From assembly GCF_030546805.1 (NCBI RefSeq), contig NZ_JAUOPC010000005.1, forward strand, positions 372,001 through 436,000: 64,000 bases of DNA. Reading direction: 5' to 3'. The DNA comes from Cyclobacterium sp. 1_MG-2023 (GTDB taxonomy: Bacteria > Bacteroidota > Bacteroidia > Cytophagales > Cyclobacteriaceae). Under the pieces are notes generated by a model that saw only the letters and a list, made by a program, of their open reading frames with translations, searched no databases and had not been told where the DNA came from. Positions 1 through 7,407 of the stretch are shown here, piece by piece (positions within the stretch are counted from its first letter, which is position 1; every line of letters begins with the position of its first letter). The position numbers and the translations under genes are program-made.

Positions 1-1536
1 ACGAATACCTTTGCACAAAAAGACCCCACTTGGGACAATACTCAAATAGAAAAATGGCCCGAAGCCTGTAAAAAAGTAATGATTACCTCCACTTTGGATG
101 GAGAAAAACAACCCGCCTATTATTATGCTGCTACACAGCCAAACCGACCATTAATTGTAAGTCTACACACTTGGAGCGGTAATTATGAACAAGAAGATGA
201 ACTTGTAAAAGAAATTCTCAAGAGAGACTACAATTACATCCATCCTGATTTCAGGGGGGCCAACAAAACCTTTGAAGCCCTTGGAAGTGATTTTGTAATT
301 CAAGACATTGAAGATGCCATAGCCTACGCCATAGAGAACGGCAAAGCGGACCCTAATGATATTCATGTCGTAGGAACGAGCGGAGGTGGACATGCTACCC
401 TACTCACTTATATGAAGACCAATTATCCAGTAAAGACCTTTTCAGCATGGGTGCCCATCTCGGATATTAATAAGTGGTATTATGAGTCTGAAGGAAGAGG
501 AAACAAATATTCCTTAGACATCGCCATGGCAACAGTGAAAGCTGGCGTTGACAAAGATAATTATTTTTTAGATGAAGAGGAAGCTATAAAACGCTCTCCC
601 ATTCATATGCAAACGCCGATAGAAAAACGCCAAAACAGCAAACTTTATATCTATGCGGGAATCCATGATGGGTACACGGGTTCTGTACCAATTACACAAT
701 CCTTGGATTTCTATAATAAGGTAGTTGCTGATTTTGACTCACTGGAGAAAAAAGAGTTAATCCCCCAAGAGGACATCAAAGAGATGCTTGCCTCTAGGAA
801 TTTTGTTGCAGCCAGTAAAGACAGCATTGCCGACCGATTAATTCATTATCAGAAGGCTTATAAGGATTTGGTAAAACTCACCATTTTTGAAGGTACCCAT
901 GAATGTCTTACCACAGTGGCGTTGGATCAAATAGAAACGGACAAAATTTTGACCATTGGAGATTCCAACGGCGCCATAGAAAATGGATGGGTGAACCAGT
1001 TAAGTAAAGTCAAATTTGATGACTTTATCTACAACACCAGCATTTCGGGAAACACCATAGGTTTCAATAACAATGGTCAAGAAAAGCTCAATACATTACT
1101 TAATGTGGATCGGTACATGAATGAGGCAGACAAAACCTTAAATGGGCTAGACAAGGTGCTCATCATGCTTGGCACAAATGACTGCAAAGCAGTGTTTGAA
1201 CCAAGAAAAAACGAGGTTCCTGAAAATATGGACAAGCTGCTTAAGCAAATAAAATCCCACACGGTGTACCTTAAATACAAACCTCAGATTTTTGTGATTT
1301 CCCCACCCCCATGTGGTGAAGATCATATGATGAAAGAAAAATACCATGGCTCTTCCGAAAGGGTGAAAGCGTTAGTCCCTAAGTTTAAAAATGTTGCTGA
1401 AATAAATGATTGTGCTTACATTGATATCTTTACGACCTTGGCTCCTCAGTGGGCTTCCTTAGCCAAAGATGGCATTCATCCCGAAGAAGATGGTCAGGTT
1501 TTGATATCAAAAATAATAGCGAAACAAATCAATTAA
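1..1536 (+). CDS. alpha/beta-hydrolase + SGNH hydrolase fusion (5' truncated by window edge)
   Basis: The frame is open from base 1, so the true start lies upstream; the first visible residues (NTFAQKDPTW) look like the end of a signal peptide with an AxA-like cleavage site, suggesting export. About 511 residues are visible. The N-terminal half is an S9/alpha-beta hydrolase: nucleophile elbow GTSGGG (Ser codon 379-381), a later HDGYTGS segment that could give the acid, and GTHEC as candidate catalytic His. The C-terminal half (from about base 945) is an SGNH/GDSL esterase: block I GDSN, block III GTND, block V DGIHPEE. Both active sites look intact, so the protein could carry two ester-hydrolysing centres, for example on acylated polysaccharide. 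The substrate is unknown. The next gene begins 96 bases later and looks unrelated. Confidence 0.85.
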   Translation, partial: TNTFAQKDPTWDNTQIEKWPEACKKVMITSTLDGEKQPAYYYAATQPNRPLIVSLHTWSGNYEQEDELVKEILKRDYNYIHPDFRGANKTFEALGSDFVIQDIEDAIAYAIENGKADPNDIHVVGTSGGGHATLLTYMKTNYPVKTFSAWVPISDINKWYYESEGRGNKYSLDIAMATVKAGVDKDNYFLDEEEAIKRSPIHMQTPIEKRQNSKLYIYAGIHDGYTGSVPITQSLDFYNKVVADFDSLEKKELIPQEDIKEMLASRNFVAASKDSIADRLIHYQKAYKDLVKLTIFEGTHECLTTVALDQIETDKILTIGDSNGAIENGWVNQLSKVKFDDFIYNTSISGNTIGFNNNGQEKLNTLLNVDRYMNEADKTLNGLDKVLIMLGTNDCKAVFEPRKNEVPENMDKLLKQIKSHTVYLKYKPQIFVISPPPCGEDHMMKEKYHGSSERVKALVPKFKNVAEINDCAYIDIFTTLAPQWASLAKDGIHPEEDGQVLISKIIAKQIN

Positions 1537-1632
1537 GCCCTAAATAGACCTTTATACTGCGTAGCGCTTGTGTAAGGCAATCGCATACAAGGAAAGCCTA
1601 AGTCCTCTTTACCAGTTAATCACAGTAAATTG

Positions 1633-3153
1633 ATGGTGTTGGAGGAACGGAAAAATAAAATCACATTGGAAAATACAAGAAAATCATCTATAGAGATCAG
1701 TAAAGAAGAATTTCGGAAAATTGGACATCAATTAATTGATGATATTTCTGATTTCATTGATTCAATCGATCAAAAACCTGTCACCTCTAATGAAAGCCCT
1801 GCCCAACTACAAAACTTATTGGGACCCTCCCAATTACCCAAGGCTGGTAAACCTGCAGCCGAATTAATTTCTAAAACAACTGAATTATTATTTAACAATT
1901 CTTTACTTAATGGGCATCCTAAATTTTTCGGATACATTACTTCATCTGCTGCTCCAATTGGTGCTTTAGCTGATTTACTAGCGGCCTCAGTTAATCCAAA
2001 TGTTGGCGCGCATATTTTAAGCCCTATCGCTACTGAGATTGAAAAACAAACCATTACTTGGCTGGCTGAATTTATTGGTCTTTCACCAAACTATGGTGGC
2101 CTATTGGTCAGTGGTGGAAATATGGCGAATTTCACTGCATTCCTGGCCGCAAGAACAGCAAAGGCACCAACTACAATCAAAGAAGAGGGTATTGCCAGTT
2201 GTTCCAAAAAATTAACCGTTTACTGTTCTACCACAACACATACCTGGGTTGAAAAAGCAGCCGTGTTATTTGGGCTGGGCACTAAAGCAGTAAGGTGGAT
2301 TCAAACGGATACTTCCAATAAGATGGACACTAAAGTTTTAGAAGCCACCATCGCAGCGGATTTAAAAAATGATTGTAAACCAATAATGGTAATTGGCACA
2401 GCAGGTGATGTAAGCACCGGGATGGTTGATAATTTGGATGCTATAGCTGTTGTTTGTAAAAAACATGACTTGTGGTTCCATATTGATGGCGCTTATGGAG
2501 TGCCTGCCGCAGTTGTTTCAAAGTTCAACTATCTATTTGAAGGAATCAAAGAAGCCGACTCTATTGCCTTAGATCCACACAAATGGCTGTATAGCCCGCT
2601 TGAGGCGGGATGTACATTGGTGAAGAATCCACAGCATTTAATTGACACTTTTAGCTCACATCCTGAATACTATAACTTCAGCAATGGTGAAGACGAAAAA
2701 ACGCAAAACTTCTATGAATACGGCCTTCAAAACTCTCGTGGTTTTAGGGCGCTAAAAGTTTGGCTTGCCTTGCAGCAAGTCGGTAGAAGTGGTTATGAAA
2801 AATTGATTAATGAAGACATTGAACTCTCCCAAATGTTATTTGGCCTTGCTGAAAAACATCCTGAATTGGAAGCTGTATCACAGAACTTAAGCATTACTAC
2901 CTTTAGGTATGTCCCTCTTAACAATAGCAAAGGCAACGATTATCTGAATGCCCTGAATGAAGCCCTTTTGAATGAATTACAAGCCGGAGGAGAAGTTTTC
3001 ATATCCAATGCCATTGTTAACAAAAAATATTGTTTGAGGGCTTGCATTGTGAATTTTAGAACATCACAAAAGGACATAAAAGAAATCATTGAAATAATAA
3101 TCCAATCGGGAAGGAGGGTAAATTTAAACCTATCTCAAACAGAAAAAGATTAA
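1633..3153 (+). CDS. PLP-dependent group II amino acid decarboxylase
   Basis: A 506-residue cytoplasmic protein of the aromatic-L-amino-acid/glutamate decarboxylase superfamily. PLP-binding features are visible: HIDGAYG (Asp285 pairs with the pyridine nitrogen) and DPHKW with Lys317 as the Schiff-base lysine. Upstream SGGNMAN fits the phosphate-binding loop. An in-frame TTG lies directly before the ATG at 1633; the ATG is taken as start. The substrate (aromatic amino acid, glutamate, diaminobutyrate or other) cannot be fixed from motifs. It stands alone, with an unrelated hydrolase before it and a two-component system after it. Confidence 0.9.
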   Translation: MVLEERKNKITLENTRKSSIEISKEEFRKIGHQLIDDISDFIDSIDQKPVTSNESPAQLQNLLGPSQLPKAGKPAAELISKTTELLFNNSLLNGHPKFFGYITSSAAPIGALADLLAASVNPNVGAHILSPIATEIEKQTITWLAEFIGLSPNYGGLLVSGGNMANFTAFLAARTAKAPTTIKEEGIASCSKKLTVYCSTTTHTWVEKAAVLFGLGTKAVRWIQTDTSNKMDTKVLEATIAADLKNDCKPIMVIGTAGDVSTGMVDNLDAIAVVCKKHDLWFHIDGAYGVPAAVVSKFNYLFEGIKEADSIALDPHKWLYSPLEAGCTLVKNPQHLIDTFSSHPEYYNFSNGEDEKTQNFYEYGLQNSRGFRALKVWLALQQVGRSGYEKLINEDIELSQMLFGLAEKHPELEAVSQNLSITTFRYVPLNNSKGNDYLNALNEALLNELQAGGEVFISNAIVNKKYCLRACIVNFRTSQKDIKEIIEIIIQSGRRVNLNLSQTEKD

Positions 3154-3266
3154 TCAAAAAGGGCATTAGAAAAACCCGGACTAAAGTGATTTCACCAATA
3201 AAAGCTTTGGAAAAGTTATTTAAATTCACCTCCTTCATTTTTATCATAGCACTAGATTATATTTGA

Positions 3267-3286
3267 TTGTGAGACTTTTGTGATAT
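3267..3286 (+). promoter_or_regulatory. putative response-regulator operator (11-bp-spaced direct repeat)
   Basis: The sequence TTGTGAGACTTTTGTGATAT contains two GTGA half-sites (3269-3272 and 3280-3283) exactly 11 bp apart, the spacing typical of OmpR/PhoB-type winged-helix dimers. It lies 20 bp before the response regulator ATG at 3307. A copy matching at 17 of 20 positions lies just after the partner kinase at 5481-5500. Autoregulation is inferred. Confidence 0.55.
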
Positions 3287-3306
3287 TTTTTTCCCAATAT
3301 TGTACA

Positions 3307-4005
3307 ATGAGTGAAAAAAAAATCCTTCTTATCGAAGACGATAAAGACATTGCTGAACTGGTCGCTTTACATTTAAGCAATCTGGGATATACCGTTGAGC
3401 ATGTCAATAATTTTACTGAAGGCATGCAACAAGCCCTAAACAATCAGTATTCACTTATTTTATTAGATTTGATGCTTCCCGATGGGGATGGTTTGGATAT
3501 TTGTCACAAATTAAGAAGAGAGAAAGTACAAACGCCAATCGTGATGCTCACGGCCAAGACCGAAGAAATTGACAAGGTCTTAGGTCTGGAGTCAGGTGCA
3601 GATGATTACATAAGCAAACCATTTAGCATTAGGGAGTTTATAGCAAGGGTAAAGGCAATTATCCGACGAAGCTCTATTTCTATTATCGAAGATGAGAAAG
3701 ATATTTTCCAGTTTGATGGTTTAACGATTAATATTTTTAAACGTAAGGTTACATACGGAGAAGAAATAATTGAGCTTACGAAAAAAGAATTTGAACTGCT
3801 GTATTTTTTGGCCAAAAACAAAGGTGTAACTTATTCCAGGGAAAAGCTATTAAACATTATTTGGGGCTATGAATACACCGGATACGACCACACCGTAAAT
3901 TCTCATATTAACCGACTTCGTGCAAAAATTGAGAAAACACCCAATAAACCCAAATACATTATGACTTCATGGGGTGTAGGCTATAAGTTTAACGATGAAT
4001 TGTAG
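3307..4005 (+). CDS. OmpR/PhoB-family response regulator
   Basis: A 232-residue DNA-binding response regulator. The receiver domain (about 1-118) has the acidic pair EDD, the phospho-acceptor Asp54 in LLDLMLPDGDG, and KPF near residue 104. The C-terminal winged helix (about 130-228) has the usual LTKKEFELLYFLA and VNSHINRLRAKIE signatures. A GTG at 3280 would add nine residues, but the ATG followed by SEKKILLIEDD is the normal start for the family, and the extension would overlap the putative operator. The partner kinase starts 5 bases after the stop, so the two form an operon. Confidence 0.95.
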   Translation: MSEKKILLIEDDKDIAELVALHLSNLGYTVEHVNNFTEGMQQALNNQYSLILLDLMLPDGDGLDICHKLRREKVQTPIVMLTAKTEEIDKVLGLESGADDYISKPFSIREFIARVKAIIRRSSISIIEDEKDIFQFDGLTINIFKRKVTYGEEIIELTKKEFELLYFLAKNKGVTYSREKLLNIIWGYEYTGYDHTVNSHINRLRAKIEKTPNKPKYIMTSWGVGYKFNDEL

Positions 4006-4010
4006 GGCAT

Positions 4011-5468
4011 ATGAAAAATCTTTCGAATAGTTTATTTTGGCGTTTGTCCTTATTTTTTCTCGTCATTCTTTTCGTGATTTCAGGCGTTTATATTTACACC
4101 ACTCATAATTCATCTTTGGTTTATTCGCAAGAGACTTCTCAAAGGTTGAACAGACCTCTTGCCGAAAGAGTGGCTAAGTTTACCAAACCCTTTATTGATG
4201 GTTCAATCAACGAAGAAGAGGTAGAAAAGCTTTTCCACAATGTGATGGTTCTCAACCCCTCTGTCGAGGTTTATTTACTAGATGAGGCAGGTAAAATATT
4301 AAGCTATTATGCCCCTTTTGGAGAAGTAAAGCTTGAGCGTTTGAATCTTGATCCCATTCATCAGTTTATTGACAATAAGGAAGTATTCATTAAGGGAGAA
4401 GATCCAAGAAACCCCGGGCTTCAGAAAATCTTTTCTGCGGCCGGTATCCTCGACAATGAGCGAACGGTAGGTTACATTTACATTATCCTCGCTAGCGAAG
4501 AATACACCAGTGTTACGGATATGTTGGCCCATAACTATCAGATTAAATTGGCTACCAAAGCTGTGCTTATTACCTTTTTTGCTGCCATTATCATCGGCTT
4601 TTTTGTGATATGGTACCTTACAAAAAACATCAATAAAATCAGTGTTGCGGTAAATCGATTTAAACAAGGTGATTTAAAGACGCGCATTCGTTTAGAATCA
4701 AAAGGAGAGTTATCTGTTTTAGCCAACAATATAGATGCTATGGCAGACACTATTGTAAGCAATATCAATGAAATAAGGTCTGTGGAAAAACTTAGAAAAG
4801 AATTAATTTCCAATATTTCCCATGACCTCCGAACACCATTAACTTCCATTCAGGGCTATGCCGAAACTTTGGTTTTACTTGAAGAAAAGTTGGATAAAAA
4901 AACCAAGATAAAATATTTAAACACCATCCTATCCAGTACCCAAAGGGTAAAAAAAATGGTGGAAAACCTCTTTGAGATTTCAAAACTAGAAGCCCATCAG
5001 GTGGAAACCAAAAAAGAAACCTTTTCCATCAATGAATTGCTTTCAGACATGGTAATGAAATTCGACTTAATGGCAAAAAGTAAGTCCATTGACTTTAAGA
5101 TTAACGTGGCAGATAACAATATCTTGGTTTTTGCAGACATTGCTTTGATGGAAAGGGTTTTTCAAAACCTTTTGGAAAATGCCCTGAATCACACCCGTGA
5201 GGGAGGGACAGTACAAATTGCCATAAAAAACAACTCCGCTTCCTCTATTGAGGTTACCATAAAAGATACCGGTGTAGGTATTTCCTCCGAGGAACTACCC
5301 TATATTTTTGATCGATATAAAAAAGGAGCCTATGGAACGCATAAAGGCACCGGATTAGGCCTTGCTATTGTTAAAAAGATTCTTGAATTGCATAAACTAG
5401 ACATTAAAGTAGAAAGCGAGTTGAATGTAGGCACATCCTTTTCCTTCAGGCTACCCGTCTATTCTTAA
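4011..5468 (+). CDS. membrane sensor histidine kinase
   Basis: 485 residues, cognate to the preceding regulator. TM1 is at about 8-30, an extracytoplasmic sensor domain of roughly 150 residues follows, TM2 is at about 181-203, then HAMP (about 204-258). HisKA has ISHDLRTP with His271 as phospho-acceptor, and HATPase_c has the N box (LLENALNHT), G1 (DTGVGI), F box (FDRYKKG) and G2 (GTGLGLAI). The sensed signal is unknown. A copy of the presumed operator of the regulator begins 12 bases after the stop, pointing to the spondin-like gene downstream as a target. Confidence 0.95.
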   Translation: MKNLSNSLFWRLSLFFLVILFVISGVYIYTTHNSSLVYSQETSQRLNRPLAERVAKFTKPFIDGSINEEEVEKLFHNVMVLNPSVEVYLLDEAGKILSYYAPFGEVKLERLNLDPIHQFIDNKEVFIKGEDPRNPGLQKIFSAAGILDNERTVGYIYIILASEEYTSVTDMLAHNYQIKLATKAVLITFFAAIIIGFFVIWYLTKNINKISVAVNRFKQGDLKTRIRLESKGELSVLANNIDAMADTIVSNINEIRSVEKLRKELISNISHDLRTPLTSIQGYAETLVLLEEKLDKKTKIKYLNTILSSTQRVKKMVENLFEISKLEAHQVETKKETFSINELLSDMVMKFDLMAKSKSIDFKINVADNNILVFADIALMERVFQNLLENALNHTREGGTVQIAIKNNSASSIEVTIKDTGVGISSEELPYIFDRYKKGAYGTHKGTGLGLAIVKKILELHKLDIKVESELNVGTSFSFRLPVYS

Positions 5469-5480
5469 AATTTGATTTTT

Positions 5481-5500
5481 TTGTGATCCTTTCGTGATAT
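5481..5500 (+). promoter_or_regulatory. second putative response-regulator operator
   Basis: TTGTGATCCTTTCGTGATAT matches the site at 3267-3286 at 17 of 20 positions, again with GTGA half-sites 11 bp apart (5483-5486 and 5494-5497). It lies directly upstream of the long leader of the gene at 5884, so the two-component system probably controls that gene as well as itself (inference). Confidence 0.55.
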
Positions 5501-5590
5501 CCTATCACTTATTTTGATAAAGACAAACAATGAACCTTTATCACAATGAGAAAACCCTCAATTCCAAAATATTCTAAATCACTTTATCTA

Positions 5591-5700
5591 GGCTCAGCCA
5601 ACTGAAAAGATTGGGTAGGCATGTGCTATGCCCTCTGACCGGCTCCCTTTAGCCCGGATTATGCAATAGGATCCGTAAAGCCTACCCCATGTTTATGGCA
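5591..5700 (+). ncRNA. candidate structured leader RNA upstream of the spondin-like gene
   Basis: This GC-richer patch in an otherwise AT-rich 415-base leader can fold extensively. GGGTAGGC (5613-5620) pairs perfectly with GCCTACCC (5680-5687) as a closing stem. Inside, CCGGCT (5639-5644) pairs with AGCCCGG (5651-5657, one bulge). Two alternative helices compete: GGCAT/ATGCC (5618-5622/5628-5632), which uses part of the closing stem, and CGGAT/ATCCG (5655-5659/5671-5675). Competing helices in a 5' leader are typical of riboswitch-like elements. I do not recognise it as any known class. Confidence 0.4.
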
Positions 5701-5883
5701 AAGGATGCAAGCGCCAGAAATTCAGGCTATTTGGAGATTTTAGCACATTATAAATTGTCTATTGCACATTTCGGATTTAAGTAACCCATTAGACAAAGCA
5801 TATCAAACCATTTCAACCTTAGCTTAGGGTGTGCACTTAGAGGTTCTCCTAATAAATCAATTGTTAACCAAAAACATAATACC

Positions 5884-7131
5884 ATGAAAAATGTAAGATT
5901 ATTTAGCTTTTCAGCCATTTTCGCTTCAATATTAATGCTCAATGGATGCGACACAAAGGATGATGAAATGCCCGAAACAATGAACAGTACGTTTACTGTT
6001 ACCATTGAGAATATTTTTGAAGCCAAGGAATATTTTAATACCGGACAAACAGGATTAATCACTCCGGGAAACACTGAATCATTTAGCTTTGACGCGGGAG
6101 TAGGACAGTCCGTAAGCTTTGCTACCATGCTCGTTGAATCCAACGATTTGTTCTACGCACCCGACGAAATGGGAATCTCTTTATATGACGACAATGGCGA
6201 CCCAATAACCGGGGACGTAAGTGATATGATTTCATTATGGGATGCCGGTACAGAAGTAAATGAGACTCCCGGAATGGGCGCCAATCAACCCTTGAGACAA
6301 AGTGGAGCAAATACAGGAACAACTGAAAACAATCCCGTACAAATGGTAGACGATAACTTCACCTACCCTAGCAGTAATGCTATACTAAAGGTAGAAATTG
6401 AGCATGATGGTGGCACCCTATTTACCCTTACGCTAAGTAACGTTTCCAATAGTTCTACTTTGCCATCACCACTGGCACCAGGAATTTGGGTCATACATGA
6501 AACCAATCAAATGCCAATTTTCACAGATGGCACCCTAGCCAAGGAAGGTTTAGAGCCTCTTGCTGAGGATGGAGACAATGTTTTATTCAATACCAACCTA
6601 GTAGAAATGACAGGTTTTTTCTCTCCCCTTGCTCCCGGTGCCTATGCTATAGGAAGTGAGAACATGATTTTCATGACAGGGCAATCGTCAAGCACTGCCT
6701 TGGAAAAATTAGCTGAAGATGGAGATGCCTCAGGTTTTGAGAGTGTCTTTAATACGCCTGTTGGCGCTGCCTCTGCAGGACCATTACTTCCAGACAACTC
6801 CTATTCATTTACCTTTACAGCAGATAATGGCGACAAACTTTCTTTCGCTACCATGTTGGTTCAATCCAATGACTGGTTTATTGGAACAGATAATTTGGAC
6901 TTATTTACCAATGGTATGCCCATATCAGGAGACATTACAACTAATGTTTATTTATATGATACCGGAACTGAAATTGATGAATATGCCGGTGCAGGGAAAA
7001 ATCAACCTTTAAGACAGTCCGGACCAAATACAGGAGTTGATGAAGGCGGAAACATTAGTTTGGAAGCCAACCCTTCTGAGAATATCCCGAGCCTAGATAA
7101 AATGGTAAGGGTTACAATCACCCCCATGTAA
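5884..7131 (+). CDS. secreted lipoprotein with duplicated spondin-N-like domain
   Basis: 415 residues with a lipoprotein signal (lipobox LNGC, Cys near residue 22) followed by Asp/Glu-rich sequence. Two related domains are visible. The first (about 35-190) contains FTVTIENIF, SFATMLVESND and NQPLRQSGANTG. The second (about 295-400) contains SFTFTADNG, SFATMLVQSND and NQPLRQSGPNTG. This matches bacterial Spondin_N proteins. Between them is a smaller duplicated linker: SPLAPG...LAEDGD occurs twice. It is probably exposed on the outer membrane or secreted. The long leader carries an operator-like repeat and a possible structured RNA, so expression may be controlled at two levels (inference). Confidence 0.85.
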   Translation: MKNVRLFSFSAIFASILMLNGCDTKDDEMPETMNSTFTVTIENIFEAKEYFNTGQTGLITPGNTESFSFDAGVGQSVSFATMLVESNDLFYAPDEMGISLYDDNGDPITGDVSDMISLWDAGTEVNETPGMGANQPLRQSGANTGTTENNPVQMVDDNFTYPSSNAILKVEIEHDGGTLFTLTLSNVSNSSTLPSPLAPGIWVIHETNQMPIFTDGTLAKEGLEPLAEDGDNVLFNTNLVEMTGFFSPLAPGAYAIGSENMIFMTGQSSSTALEKLAEDGDASGFESVFNTPVGAASAGPLLPDNSYSFTFTADNGDKLSFATMLVQSNDWFIGTDNLDLFTNGMPISGDITTNVYLYDTGTEIDEYAGAGKNQPLRQSGPNTGVDEGGNISLEANPSENIPSLDKMVRVTITPM

Positions 7132-7151
7132 GAGGCCATAATTAGCTTTCA

Positions 7152-7186
7152 GGCCGAAGTATCCTAGATCAATTGGTGCTTCGGCC
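7152..7186 (+). terminator. intrinsic terminator after spondin-like gene
   Basis: A 12-bp stem (7152-7163 with 7175-7186, GGCCGAAG core, three G-T pairs) with an 11-base loop is followed by TTCTT. It lies 20 bases after the stop codon at 7131. Confidence 0.7.
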
Positions 7187-7353
7187 TTCTTATCCACTAG
7201 GATGAAATTAACCGAATAGGCAACTGTCATGCTATAATATGCAACAATCAATACAATTTTCCGGATCTAAATAACAGCAAGATCGTTACCTTGAAATCAC
7301 TAATTAACCATTCTTCCTTAATTTTATCCGTTTATACTATGTGTTTTTAATTA

Positions 7354-7381
7354 GCTATTTGTATATTCAAATACAAATAGC
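7354..7381. promoter_or_regulatory. perfect 11-bp inverted repeat before PAS kinase
   Basis: GCTATTTGTAT (7354-7364) and ATACAAATAGC (7371-7381) flank a 6-base spacer, ending 26 bases before the kinase start at 7408. There is no U-tract, so an operator or 5'-UTR hairpin is more likely than a terminator. The rest of 7187-7407 shows nothing recognisable. Confidence 0.4.
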
Positions 7382-7407
7382 CATATTATTTAAAACCATT
7401 CTTAATT

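Noticed and set aside
5530-5577. 15-codon frame (MNLYHNEKTLNSKIF) as leader peptide of the spondin-like gene
   Set aside because: It has no clear ribosome binding site and no regulatory codon run; such short frames occur by chance.
5748-6143. Minus-strand frame over the spondin-like gene start
   Set aside because: It covers the signal peptide of a well-supported plus-strand gene and has no domain of its own.
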